DNA from: Acorus gramineus
Taxonomy: Eukaryota > Streptophyta > Magnoliopsida > Acorales > Acoraceae
Direction of reading: 5' to 3'
DNA length: 64,000 nt
Assembly (NCBI GenBank): GCA_030737835.1
Contig: CM060853.1
Span: 15,372,895-15,436,894, forward strand
The notes beneath the pieces were generated by a model. It was given only the letters and a program-made list of their open reading frames with translations, did not search any database and was not told the origin of the DNA. A program made the translations under genes and the position numbers. Below, piece by piece: positions 11,464 to 23,255 of the stretch. The stretch's first letter is position 1. Each line of letters begins with the position of its first letter.

Positions 11464-11956
11464 TGTTAGAATTGTGTCTCAGATCCGGTGTATCAAATTT
11501 CAATGGTCATGATTGAGTTTTTTAGAATGGGTACCTAATTGAGTAGATTAGTTAAGATTTAATCTTATTTGATCAATTGGACAAAGACTTTCTTTAGGAT
11601 TTTTTAAACATGAGTGTTTCTTTTTTGAGAGAGAGATTATTGGGATGTGTTTGTTGACTGTTATTATCTCTATAAATGCATATGCAGAGAGACTTTGTAA
11701 TTTGGCTTAGCTTTTGTATCTGCTTTGAGTCCGAAATGGATGTTGAGTGGGATAGATAAGAGGGAGACTCCATGGGAGGTTTGTTTGTATATGAACTCTT
11801 AATGTATCTATAATCCTCGATTGTTAGTGGACTCTCATATTTTGTTGCCCCATGGATGTAGGCAAATATCGAACCCCGTTAAATTTGTTTTTTCTCGTGT
11901 ATTTGTGTTCTTCTTTGATCTCATATTTGTTATATTTGCTTCTGCCATGCACAACA
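11464..11956 (+). mobile_element. Copia-type solo LTR
   Basis: The unit opens TGTTAGAATTGTG and closes GCACAACA, the TG...CA ends of an LTR. Inside are a TATAAATGCATATGCAGAG promoter-like segment (near 11670), and the conserved copia 3' wording TTGCCCCATGGATGTAGGCA followed by CGAACCCCGTTAAAT and CTTCTGCCATGCACAACA. Immediately downstream the usual primer-binding sequence TGGTATCAGAGC is absent, and no second LTR or gag-pol follows. It is therefore best read as a solo LTR. Flanks TGTAG and CTTAG do not form an exact target duplication. Confidence 0.65.
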
Positions 11957-12815
11957 CTTAGGTTATAAAAATGTGACAAAATTGACATTGGGTACTAAAT
12001 GAAACTGCTAGAATGAATTCCATGTAACCATTTCCCTAACACCTCTATATGATCAATAACAGTCCTTGTGCTCCCAAATTCATTGCTGCTCTTAGCATAA
12101 AGCCTGAATATGAGGATATAATTTATTGACTTTGCTATTTTTGCGTGGTTATGTACATTTCTCCTCTATTTAAATTTTTTAATTTCATGTGAGATTAAAC
12201 ATTGAAGTCGAAACCATGGAACTTCTTTCCCAAGGTTCTAGAAAAATTGGACTAATCCAATAGAGCTAAGAGTTCAAGTTCGCGGGATGCATGTTTGATA
12301 TAGTGCCTTGAATATTTTTTATTTTATTTAATTAAATTTTTTTTTATTGTTATTGTTTGAAAACAAAAGTTCTTTTAATATGTTCTGTGCACCAAGGGAG
12401 GGACCAGTGGATGTAAGCTTGGGTTGAATCACATGTTTAGTATCTCATATGGTTGTTACATTCTTGATTTGATTTCAGGTTTGTTATGTGCTCTCACATG
12501 GTATGAGAACGATTAAAATGGTAATAAAGATGTATCTGACAGAGGCGATCCATATAGTCTTCTCCAAGGAGGCCGGAGTTAGGCAGCCTGAGATTTCAAT
12601 TACTCCGCATTCCTCGTGAGGCTTGTTGTTGTCATTGGAAAACGATGGTTCTGAAATAGAGGAGATGGAATAGTGGGAGAGGGAACCTGAGATGGAGGAG
12701 ATCGAGTACTAGGTGGAGAATGAGGTCCTATTGAAGGATAACAAACGGTTTAAAGGTATTTTAAGGGTAACCATTAAAGTCGCTCTATTTTTAGCCATAT
12801 TTTCCATCCCAATGA

Positions 12816-12870
<55 letters not shown>

Positions 12871-13320
12871 TTTGTACATGGATTATGTACCTTCTAAATG
12901 AAGGTACATGTGGATTAGAGTGAAAAGCAAGTGTCGCTAAAATTATGGCTGCCATTGGTTTAGGGTTTGAGAAAGGGTAACTGGAGTCAAAAGCTTTTGC
13001 ACGATTAATCCAGCTATCATAAATAGGCCAGCAAAGGTAAGCCAAATATGTTCATTTTTCAAGTTTACACGGGTGAGATTTTTCATGCAAAGCATATTGT
13101 GTCTGTGCATGCAGTGAGAAAGTTGATGTCCAACACATAATTGCATTAGAATAGTAGGGATATGAAGTACAAATTACAATCCAATAGGTACATCTATTGT
13201 CTCTCTTGCACACTTACAAGGCGAATATCACTATTACATACGTGATAGATAGCTAGATAGATGGATGGGTAGAGAGAGAGAGATAGAGAGAGAGAACAGT
13301 AGGATGAAGAGAGAGTGATG
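11957..13320. other. Intergenic with AT/GA microsatellites, 3' side of the first CEN-like gene
   Basis: A (TA)n tract followed by (GA)n occupies about 12818-12868. A second GA-rich tract lies at 13272-13312. An open stretch across 12713-12901 arises from the microsatellite and is not a gene. No transposon ends were found. Confidence 0.4.
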
Positions 13321-13325
13321 TTCGA

Positions 13326-14463
13326 TCAGTGGTAGGTCCGGCGGCGCCTGCAAGCATTTTCCCTCTGGCAGTTGAAGTAGACGGCGGCGACGGGGAGGCC
13401 GAGGTCATTATCACTGGTGAACCGCCTCGTGTTGAACCTGTCTCTCAGGGTAGGCGGCATCACCACTGCCTGTCGGCTCTTCTGCCTGAAGAGAGCAAAC
13501 ACAAACCTGTGGATTCCAGTGCTTGGATTTGGCACCTCATACTGCATCACTTCTCTCCCTGGATCAACCCAAACAAGAGAAGTTCTCGACAGTGAGTGTT
13601 ATAATTGTTACACATGTGGTCTGTGTCTGTGTGGCTGTGGGTGTCTGTCTGCGTGTGAGTTATGATGAGGAGACTCACCAAAAGAAGCATCAGTTGCTCC
13701 TGGGATGTCGGTCACCATCCTGGATATAATAACATGTTTTAATTCAAATCAAATATAAATCAGTCACAAGTATACATGTTCAGCCAATTAAACAGCATGA
13801 CAATATTCTGTCTGCCTCCCAACGCTCGCAGCCCGATATATGATAGATTGCTAAATGAAACAAGACAGTATATTCCACTTTATACATGATGGTCACACCA
13901 ATATAATACTGATGATATTTTTTTGTTACCAGTGCAAGTGTTCTCTTAGGTGAGGATCACTCGGATTGGGAGCATCTGGATCAATCATGACCTGCAAATC
14001 CAAGAGGGGTAGCAAAAGATGAGTTACAAAACACACAATAATTAGGGTTGACTGTGACAAAGAACAAATGCTTCTTCTTTTTTTATCATATCCATCTGTA
14101 CTAGCCTGTTAGTTGCTAACTATGCTAAAATTATGGAAGCATATAGAATATAATGAAAAACTACAAGTGGTGCTTGATGTGAAAGAGAATCTGGGCACTG
14201 AAATGTTGATTATTGTAAACATAAATAACAGATGGAGATGATCTACAAGAAAAATGCGACCCTACCAACGTAAAGAAGGTCCTCATATCTCCCCAGTTGA
14301 CCTCAACTCTTGGTTTAAGTGTGACAGAAGAAGGGAAGAACTCACGACCGTTGAAGACGAGATCGCCGCTGTATGTCACAACCATGTTGACAGTCGGAGT
14401 GAAGGGATCAAGAACTTCTCCAACCACCCTCCCCATGACGAGGGGCTCTCCAGGTCTACGCAT
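13326..14463 (-). CDS. TFL1/CEN-type phosphatidylethanolamine-binding protein, copy 1
   Basis: Four exons: 14463-14266, 13991-13930, 13719-13679, 13558-13326. The two middle exons are 62 and 41 bp, exactly the PEBP flowering-gene structure, and all introns are GT/AG. The 177-residue product starts [20 protein letters not shown], and has DPDAP (70-74), GIHR (115-118) and [11 protein letters not shown] near the C-terminus. Two residues that separate TFL1 repressors from FT activators are both TFL1-like: His84 in EHLHW (FT has Tyr) and Asp140 in LRDRF (FT has Gln). The family binds FD-type bZIP factors with 14-3-3 proteins and keeps meristems indeterminate; that role is inferred here. The C-terminus CRRRRTYH is a little longer than the usual RRR end. 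A GA tract sits in the likely 5' leader at 14504-14530. A paralogue lies 12 kb to the right. Confidence 0.93.
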
Positions 14464-15270
14464 GATATAGCGCGAGTGGACAGCACGGGTGGAAGAGGAG
14501 GAGGAGAGAGAGAGAGAGAGAGAGAGAGATGTGTAGAGGGAGTTGTTTGTGTGGGTGTGGACTGTTGAGAGCCTTTAGTATACGGAAGAGAAGCTGAAGA
14601 CATCTAATAGTAGAGGATTCTGATATTGGCCAATCAACAAATGACAGGCACGTGTGAATCCATCAAGCATCCACAGGTAAATTCTAATAGCGCACTTGTT
14701 GCAGGTGGTAAAGAATCAACTTTGTTGTGGAGGGCCCATCGACAACGTGAGTGATGGGTTGATTTTTTTTTCTCGATATATATCTCTGATATTTTGATGT
14801 TTCTTGTGGAACCCTTGATACAGGGAGTAGGGTTTGATGCATGTCATGGATATTATCTTCTCTCTTTAAAGAAATCATAATAATAAGGCCCTTGCACGGG
14901 CCCACTTTCAGCATCCTTAGACGCGAAAGTCTGGTGATGCATGTTAAAGAGATTTTAATATATCTGGATTGGATTCAAGTCATGTCGATTCTTGAAGGTG
15001 ATGTAAGCTTTATTTAGATTGGCAAGGAAGTCTGTTCGTTGATACGATTCGCTTCGCAGTGCTCGATGTGAGGAACTATCCATTCATGGAGAAGGATTTA
15101 TTATTCTTGAAATCACCCACTCTCAATTCCAAAAGTATCCATGCATGTATGAATTGAAGATCTGCATGCCTGTTATATATATGCGGAATAAAAGCGATTT
15201 AAGGAAGTGTGTGAAATGGAGCAAACCAGCACGACAGGCATACTGAGATAGACCTCCAGTGGGCCTGTAT
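14464..15270. promoter_or_regulatory. Upstream region of CEN-like copy 1
   Basis: On the minus strand, a CCAAT-type box (GATTGGCCAA, at about 14625-14634) and a weak TATA-like CGTATACTAAAG (14573-14585) precede the start codon by about 160 and 115 bp. Beyond that the sequence is unremarkable until the tandem duplication that starts near 15272. The assignment is by position only. Confidence 0.35.
14504..14530. repeat. (GA)n microsatellite in the probable 5' leader of CEN-like copy 1
   Basis: A run of GA dinucleotides begins about 40 bp upstream of the start codon at 14463. GA/CT tracts are common in plant 5' leaders and can bind GAGA-type factors. Any regulatory role here is inference. Confidence 0.6.
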
Positions 15271-15271
15271 T

Positions 15272-15481
15272 CGTTTGTTAGTTCCATCTTGTAAACACTT
15301 CAGTCGATTATTCAAAGATGAAGAATGCAACTGAAGAACTGCTTGTGATCAATCTGTTCAATTTCTGGAAGCAAAGCATCTACGGTAAGGGTCGAATATT
15401 TCTTTAAACAATGATGGTTAAATGATTTGCCCATGCTCCGCGAGCTAAGAAATAGAGCCGTGAATCGAAGTAAAGAAGATA

Positions 15482-15513
<32 letters not shown>

Positions 15514-15591
15514 AAAGATCACATACGTTCATGGAAATGGAGAAAATTATTCACTATTGTTTTAGGTTATAAACTCTGTCTAAAAGATTAT

Positions 15592-15634
<43 letters not shown>

Positions 15635-16272
15635 AATCTGAGGGGTCTCATTACTTGTGAATAATGGAGGGTCATATATAAATTAAACTTCGGTTCCATA
15701 GTTTTTATATATGTATGTACTCCCATAAGTAACGCTTGATTCTTTGTTAGTTCCATCTTGTAGACGCTTCTGCCGATTCAAAGGTGAAGAATCAATGCAA
15801 CTGAAGAACTACTAGTGAATTAGTTCCTGGAACAATTCACAATCAATGGCCAAATATTTATGTAAACAATGGTTTAATGATTTTCTAACGCGCCGAGTGT
15901 TAAGAAATAGAATTAAGTTTTTCACTTTTTTTTGGCATTCCGTTACTTTTAGAAATAAAATTAAAATCAAATGTCTATCTTTTCTCCCCAAAAACAAATA
16001 CCCGTGAATTGAAGTAAAGAATACTCAAAAAAAAAAAAAATACGATTTACTATTATAACAAAAAAAATTATATACGTTCATGGAAAGAGAGAAAATATTC
16101 ACTATTTTTTAAATTATAGACCTCTCTCTCTCTCTCTCTCTCAACCAACTCAAAAATAAATAAATAAATAACACAGCTATATTATCACAATGCATCTCCC
16201 ATTACACAAATTTATAAACTCTCATTACTTGTGAAAAATAGTGTCATAAACCCTAGTTTCCATAGTTTCTAT
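15272..16272 (+). repeat. Local tandem duplication upstream of CEN-like copy 1
   Basis: Two diverged direct copies lie side by side, about 15272-15705 and 15741-16272. Shared landmarks in the same order are GTTAGTTCCATCTTGTARAC, GCAACTGAAGAACT, GTAAACAATGG-like, GTGAATYGAAGTAAAGAA, TACGTTCATGGAAA, a CT microsatellite, CTCATTACTTGTGAA and TTCCATAGTTT. Each copy contains AT- and CT-repeat expansions of different length. No coding capacity. Confidence 0.65.
15482..15633. repeat. AT and CT microsatellites
   Basis: (AT)n at 15482-15508 and (CT)n at about 15595-15633, both within copy one of the local duplication. The counterpart CT tract in copy two is near 16122-16143 and shorter. Confidence 0.8.
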
Positions 16273-18470
16273 TTAACTGCTTTACCGGAAAAAAAAATTT
16301 CACATTAGTACGTACTCAACTGATGAGAATCACATCAGTACACGACACGTATCTATCAAAATACATTAATAAGATTTTTATTAATAATTTTTAATTAATA
16401 AAAAAAATTTATTTTTGACCCGTGTTTTACACTATATCTATACTAGTATCTACTCATTCAAAAATTTCAACTCTTAAAACGTTTGATTTTTATTTTATAT
16501 TATTTTTGTTGAAGATGGTTAGTTTTGCGATTACGTTATCTGAGAGTGTCCTCACGTGGAGAAACTCTAGCATGATTTAATTTTTTTATTTTTTTATGAT
16601 CATGATTAGCATCTTTAGCCATCACATATAATCATATCATATCTTCCATTTCTCACCGACCAATCAGACGTGCTACCATAGATTTTTTTAAAATTATTTG
16701 TTATGTAAACCCTGACTAACATCCACTTAGTGCCTTGTGAACCGTGAAAGTACAATAACGTACCATTACGAATATTCAGATGGATTACGTTGCCTGGCAG
16801 AATATATTCCCCTCGATAATTCGTTTTTTTTCTTTTTCTTCCTTGGTGCATGTAGATTCTGTCTGATTTGTAACTCAGTTTATGCCCTCCTGCACTATAA
16901 TAATATATTTTATATATACTACGATTATTAATTATAGTACAAGGTGTAAGAAAATTTATCATTATTTTAAAATGAAAAAAATTAAACATTTGTATATTTT
17001 AATATAAACTTTATTTTATATACCTCCGTGTATTTTAATTGGAGAGTATATGATTTTAAAAAGAAAAATGGTGTGGATTGTAATTGGGATCATTTTTTTT
17101 TTTTTTTGTGGTACAAGTTCTGATGGGTTACACAGGGTTCATTGGGTTCTCATAATTTGAAATATAGTGGAATTTATGTGGACCGAATTTATTAAGAAAA
17201 TGAAAACTAATTATATTTGTTGATGTGGAAATTAATTTATAAAAAATGACTTGCACTGTTTTTGTAACAAAAATATTTATTTTTCTTTCGCATAAAGTAG
17301 AAGTCCTGTATATATTAATATCATAATAGAAGTATTATGATTTTAAAATATTTTCAAGTGTGTCAGTGTGTATACATATCATATAAATTTCTACTAGAAT
17401 CTTTTTTTATATCATTGTGATTAAGAAAATATTCAAATTTAAGTCTATATATTTTTGAAAGATATGTTATTCAAATCTTTTACCAATTTTTACCAATTTT
17501 ACCAATTTTTTGTTTTTAAGGCGTCATAGCACCTCCTTTGTTTTTTTGCTTTTTTTTTAAGAGGCGGAGCCTCTTTTATTTTTATGACATTTATTTGATT
17601 GAGATCCTTCTCCTCTTCTTCTTTATTAAATATTAATGTAAATTTTAATGACTGAAATTTTTTGTAAGTGTAAAATATATCCGATTGAAAGAGAAAATCA
17701 TACAAGATTTATTTATTTGATTAAATTTTAATGGCTAAAATTTTTTTTTGTTTAAAATATATTCAGCTAAGAGAGGAGAAAATCATAAAAGAATTTTAAG
17801 GATGAAAATTTTAACCGAATATATTTTAAAAAAGATATTTAAGGATGGGTATCTATATTTCAATTATTGACAACAAATTTTGCAATGATGAAGCTTTGCG
17901 TTCAAGTCGCACAGCTTACTTATTGGAAAATTACAACGCTCAAAATATTAAAAAAGATAAACAAATAAAACCTCATTGAAAAAATCTAAACAGACTGCCA
18001 AAATAGAATATATCATTTGTAGGGGTAAAAAATCAGGCTCACAAACTGTGTTCCATGTACCGGTGGTTCATGACCCGATTAGCGAGGGCCCACGCATGAC
18101 CCGGATAGCCCACTATACGTGGATCCGACCCGTTGAACCCTCCATACCCAATGATCGAGTATCAATTCAAGTCAGTATTTTCATCATTCAAATTTTGAAT
18201 TAAGGATCATCTACTGTTGATTCTCGAAATCCCACATATATATTAATCATTTAACTGATTCTCATGAGATCACAACAATATGTCTTGGATTTGGGGGAAA
18301 TCACCAATTCATTATATGATACCAGCGTGTATTTATCAAGGGATAATGAGAACAGATTCTACAAACCCCTCAAATAACACATAACAAATTCTCTAAAATC
18401 TGGGACCCTCCCATCCGTCCAATGGGAGAGAAATCCACAGAGGATTCTAGGACATCATCAAAATATTATA
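16273..18470. other. Very AT-rich intergenic DNA; no gene recognised
   Basis: Long runs of A and T. An open stretch at 16615-16989 minus has no recognisable domain. A direct triplet of TTTTACCAATT occurs near 17475-17510. Around 18055-18150 is a GC-richer patch with GACCCG motifs resembling hAT-like termini, without a visible partner end. Confidence 0.35.
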
Positions 18471-18474
18471 AACA

Positions 18475-19429
18475 GACAAGCTCGATTCTGGGTGTAAGCC
18501 CAGTAGGCAATTGTCTAGGGCTCTGCCCAGGGAAAGGCCCCCAAGCCCAAATGTAACAACTACTAAGCATATTTTATGGGCCTTAATCTACCATGGCCCA
18601 CTAGCTATTTGAACTCATCCAAGACCCCAAATGGCTATTAATATTTATACATAATTAAAATTTAAAAATCTCTTTTAGGAAGGTGAATAGTCACCCTCCT
18701 TGTTTAGCCTAACATTTATTTTATTCTCCCTTCATTGATCTCTCTCTCTCTCCTTCTCTCTCATAATCTCAGTCTCTCCCTTTCATAGTCTCCTGGCGTC
18801 TCTCTCTCATAATCTAAGTCAAAGAATCAAAATAACAAGATTTTACAACAAATTGATCTCCATTATAAGGTATGTAACCCATTTTTTAATCTTAGTTTTG
18901 TTTATTTATTTTTCTCAGATAAATGTTTTTTAAAAATTATATTCACGTATTCTTGCTAATTAGAGATGATATTAAAAGGTTATAAATGAAAATCTCATTT
19001 TTTGAGATGACTGAAAATCTTTATTAGAAGAAAACAAATTATTCACTCATGTTCTTTTATAAGGAGAGGACGAACAAAATAAACATGATCCTTGAGGTGT
19101 AACTTATTTTTTAATATTTTTTTAAGACTTCTAATGAAAATATTGTTCTTGGTGTAAATGGGATTATATGTATGTGCTTGTAATTTTTTTAATATAACTG
19201 TTACAAGATGAATTTTCAAATAATCATATGTTAGTTGAGTTATGAAATGAAGTTGATGAGAGCATATATTTATCTTTTACACTCTTCTAGTTGATCAATG
19301 AAAAATGATAATTTATTGGGTCATTTTTAAATAAGATGATTTTATTTATTTTTATTTTTTTATAGGGCCCCCAGTTTGAAAGATCGCCTAAAGCCCCACC
19401 CAAAATTTTAAATCTCAGAGTCGGCCCTG
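18475..19429 (-). mobile_element. Fragment of an hAT-like element
   Basis: The right end reads ATCTCAGAGTCGGCCCTG; on the minus strand this is CAGGGCCGACTCTGAGAT, nearly identical to the terminus of the element at 19531. Both ends carry the 'gggcccccagt', 'aaagccccac' and 'gcccccaagccc' wording common in this hAT group. The left boundary near 18475 is uncertain and no target duplication was found. No transposase remains. Confidence 0.45.
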
Positions 19430-19435
19430 TAAATA

Positions 19436-19515
19436 GGGAACCAGTTTTGACTTGAGCGTAAACCCTGTTTCCAATGACTTGAGAGAAAGATCGCCGCCGA
19501 CGAAGCAGAAGCCAT
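19436..19515 (-). pseudogene. Possible first-exon fragment of an unidentified gene
   Basis: Between two hAT-like elements, the minus strand reads MASASSAAIFLSSHWKQGLR followed by SSQNWFPIYR before running into the hAT terminus. The Ala/Ser-rich start resembles an organelle-targeting presequence, and local GC content is higher than in the neighbours. The 5' side is cut by the element at 19531-20026. This may be a captured or stranded exon; I cannot name the gene. Confidence 0.25.
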
Positions 19516-19530
19516 TGGGAGAAGCAGAGC

Positions 19531-20026
19531 CAGGGCCGGCTCTGAGATTAATAAATTTAGATGATGCCCTAGGCCAACTTATAAAATGAGGCTTCAATGC
19601 ATTTACATTAAAAAAAAATTGAATGTAAAAAAACATTTTCTACCCGGTTAAAATAAAAATGTCTATTAAAGAATGAATAATAACAAACTTAAAAAATTTA
19701 TGTTTCAAAAAAATAAAAATTCTTTTCGGAAAAGGAATAAAAAAATCCTTAAATCAAAGGATTTGTTCTTAAAAAAATAATTTTTTTATAAACAGATAAA
19801 TAAATCCTATAAAATAGGAATAAAAAAAAATATGGATAAGATTTTAAAAAAAGTTTAAAAAATTAAATAGATGAATGGATATGTTTAAATTAAAAAAAAA
19901 TTAAGTTTATATCAAAATGCTTAATATACAAAAAAAAAAAAAAAACATATCCCAGATTTTGAAGCCCTTTTTGGAGAGGGAGCCCTAGCCAATTGCTTTG
20001 GTGGCCTCTATCCAGGGTCAGCCTTG
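19531..20026. mobile_element. Non-autonomous hAT element with near-perfect 8-bp target duplication
   Basis: The element begins CAGGGCCGGCTCTGAG and ends GGGTCAGCCTTG. The ends are imperfect inverted copies (11 of 14 positions). It is flanked by AGCAGAGC (19523-19530) on the left and AGCAAAGC (20027-20034) on the right, seven of eight identical, matching the 8-bp duplication of the hAT superfamily. The 496-bp interior is AT-rich with no transposase. Confidence 0.65.
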
Positions 20027-20164
20027 AGCAAAGCGAACGGATCTATCTATCAGAACCCAGATTGCTATTTTTTGCCTTTCATCATTTATTTCTTTTTTAC
20101 TTAAATAAACTATCTATGAATCAAAGGGGCTAAAACATAAAATTGAAATATATATATATATATA

Positions 20165-20437
20165 GTGAAATGATAAGATGCGGTCACCATACCCTCTTCC
20201 TTAGGTGTGGTCACCGTGTCATTACCATCCGATTAAATGGATTTTAATCAGACGGTTAAAATAACCACCCCATGAAATCATATATATCCCTATGAATCAT
20301 GTTCCCTCTTTTTTCTTCACATGATCTCCCCTTTTATCTCTTGTGATTCTTTTATGGACCATTTTCTCACTATTTGATTAAATGTACCCTTTTTGTATGG
20401 TGATTAAAAGGTGACCGCATATTCCACACCATATCAC
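20165..20437. mobile_element. MITE with GTGATAnnATGCGGTCACC-type termini
   Basis: The left end reads GTGAAATGATAAGATGCGGTC followed by ACC. The right end reversed reads GTGATATGGTGTGGAATATG followed by CGGTCACC. These form an imperfect inverted repeat. It is bracketed by TATA/CT simple repeats that blur the target site. A second element with similar ends is at 45133-45419. Confidence 0.5.
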
Positions 20438-22704
20438 CTCTCTCTCTCTCTCTCTCTCTCTGTATATATATATATATATATATATATTACATACTACTCT
20501 CACAGATATCAACGTCAAACAATTAATCAATCAATATAATAATTAGAATCCCTTGAAGTACTTTCACCAAAATCAAACTATACTTTTGTTTAAAAAATTT
20601 AGTGGGGGCAACTTCCCCAGCGGTCCATTTCTGGTTCCATCACGAAGCATAGTTTGATGAAACATAAATGGAAAAAAGTGATATATATATACGAGTCGAA
20701 AATTAGTTAAATCAGTTTTAATTCATATAAAATTAAAAAATTATCACAGGTTTCTATATTATTAAAAAAATATCGTTTTAATCTCTATCATCACCTTAAC
20801 TAACTAAACACATGGTTAACTCCAAAAGTTACCAAAATACCATCACCTCTTATTTTTGAAAAATTGATATAGTTCCCTAGAAACTTATAGAAATCGAAAA
20901 AGGTCCCTATAAAATCGATAAATCCTCTAAGATCCTTATCTTATTAAAAAAATATTTATTTTAATCTCCACCGTAACCGAAACTAACTAGATTTGTGGTT
21001 GACTCTAATCATACATGATAAATTACTATAACATCCTTTTAAAATTTCTTTTTAAATTATTGTAATACATTAACCAGCTTTGTAATTGACTATAAAAGGA
21101 TTTATTGATTTTACAAGGACCTTTCTCGATTTTTATAATTTTTCAGTGAGTTATATCGATTTTTTTTTTTTTTTTTTTACTATTGGTGAGTATAGGATAG
21201 CAAGATAATTTTCAGGAAAATGCAATGGCATTTTTGTCATTAAAATGACTAAATCTTATTTTCATATATATATTCTAAAGACTTATTTGAATGTATTTAT
21301 TAAAAATCATTTAAGTGAGAGACTAAATCTGTTAACCACATATATTTTCTGAGGACCTGTAATGATTTTTCAATTTTACGAATACTAAAATTAAAACTAA
21401 TCAAGATAACTTTTCAGATAATTATATCAATTTTTCTCAGCACAAATATGTTTGGCTGTTGGGTAACCGAATGGGTATTTGCGTTGTGAAGATGCTAAAG
21501 TCACAGTTTGATAAACAAAAGTGTGTATGTACTAACCATTGGATTTTTCTGAATTAAAAAAAACAAGTTTCAAAAAATTTGAGACTGCTAAAACAAGAAA
21601 AATGTTAAACCCAGCCTCGTTAACATCCCCAAATACAATATATTTACTTTTTTTATTTTTTTTAAATAGAATATATTATTTAATGATATATATATTTTTA
21701 TAAAAAAAATAAAATATATATTTTAATTAATTATATAAATCATTTATAAAATAAGATATATATCCATTAGAATAGATTGGATGGTTAACTGATATCTTTA
21801 AATAAGACTGTACGGAAAGAAAAGTACTGTAACAAAAATGAGTTAAACAAGATGGGTGAGGGAATGATATGCATGGGAGATAACCCCAGCTCGACAACAA
21901 AGAATGTAGGGGACCTACACCCTGATCAGAAACTTGGTCAGAAGCAAAAATGAAATTAAAAACTAGGAGGAACAGTAGCCAATTTTAAAGAGAGGGATGC
22001 ATGGGGGACCCCCAGATGTGACTTCCATAGTACATAGAGCACATGTGCACCAGTCTTATGAGTCCATCAATTATTACATTGTGTCAGACCAAAACAACAA
22101 AGACCCCCTTGTGGGGGCTGGGTCCGGGCCAATGGGGAGTCCTATTTTTGACCAGTGGGGGCCATGTGTCTTCTCCCCACACCATTCTCTCTCTCTCTCT
22201 TTTTTTTTTTTTTTTTTTTTTTGAGGTTTGCTTTGTTTTATTGTGGGGAGATCTGGTGCTGGTGCTTTTCATAGGATCTGAGCAGGGCTTGCAGTAGGGA
22301 TGGCACTGTTTAATTTGGAGTTTGGCCGAGGTAGAGATTCCTTCTTTTTTAACCAGCTTTGGGTGTCCAAAGTCCTATAGGCCATCAAACAATTGCAAAC
22401 TATTTTTTATTTATATATATATATTTATAGTAGATAATGTTTTTAATTTAAAAAATAATACATTCAGCTCTCATTGTAGTTTCATTTGCAATCAACACCA
22501 TTTTTTTTTAAATCATACAATATCTCATTGAAACATATTTAGTTATATCAAATGATATATATATATATATATACTGAGATACAATAATATATCTTTTTTA
22601 TTTTAAAAAAAAATGAAGAAAAAAATTAATCCATACAATATGATAGAACTCTATAAACTATGATAACACGATATATGCTATGTTATATAATATACAGACT
22701 GACT
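20438..22704. other. AT-rich intergenic DNA; no gene recognised
   Basis: CT and TA microsatellites at 20440-20490. Two partly similar blocks (about 20700-20830 and 20870-21010) share wording such as TATTAAAAAAATAT, TTTTAATCTC, and TAACTAGAT/TAACTAAACA, and may be a repeat pair. A GC-richer patch at 21990-22190 precedes a CT/T tract. The open stretches over that patch have no recognisable domain. Confidence 0.35.
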
Positions 22705-23255
22705 GTATCAATGCTATTTTAATTTATAGGATTAAGAATTAAGAGTAAAGCCTTGACCTCAAGTGAAGTGGAGGTACCAGCTGGTAATTTGTTTAGAGTT
22801 AGTTTGATCAATAAGCAAGATCTTGACTAATGAGATGGAATGAGATCATCTATGTATATATTGAAAACTCAAGGAATTCATTTTCTGAATATGTGTGGTT
22901 CGCTGAAGATATGTCATACAAAACTGTTTAAAGTGAACATAAAAGTTTTTGTTTTTTTTTTTAAAATCTCAATTTAAGTGAGGGACCTTTCACACCCCAT
23001 AGAGGGCCATCAATCAAATGGGAAATCTTTTTTTATAACTAGCTAGGTAGTGTTTTTAATTTATATTGCTTGCCAATAAGGATAAAGACTTGAGCTCATG
23101 TGAAGAGGAGGAATCTTTGTCAACATGTTTAGAGTTTGTTTGATCAATTGGTAAGATCTCTGCTGATGAGAGATATGTCATGTATATATAAGACTATTTA
23201 CATCAAGCAATGAAATTTTTTTTATTTATGAAAATCTCAATTAAAGTGAGGGCAT
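22705..23255 (+). repeat. Local tandem duplication of about 200-290 bp
   Basis: Copy one (about 22705-22992) and copy two (about 23046-23252) share, in order, TTTTAATTTATA, AAAGMCTTGASCTCA, GTTTAGAGTTWGTTTGATCAA, GATATGTCAT and AAAATCTCAATTWAAGTGAGG. A still shorter third trace (TTTCATTTTAAGTTAGGGAGG) follows near 23315. No coding capacity. Confidence 0.55.

Noticed and set aside
12713..13045. Open frames containing (IY)n and (SL)n repeats on both strands
   Set aside because: These are translations of the AT and GA microsatellites.
13329..13729. Three plus-strand open frames
   Set aside because: They are antisense shadows of exons 3 and 4 of the CEN-like copy 1, which has far stronger support.
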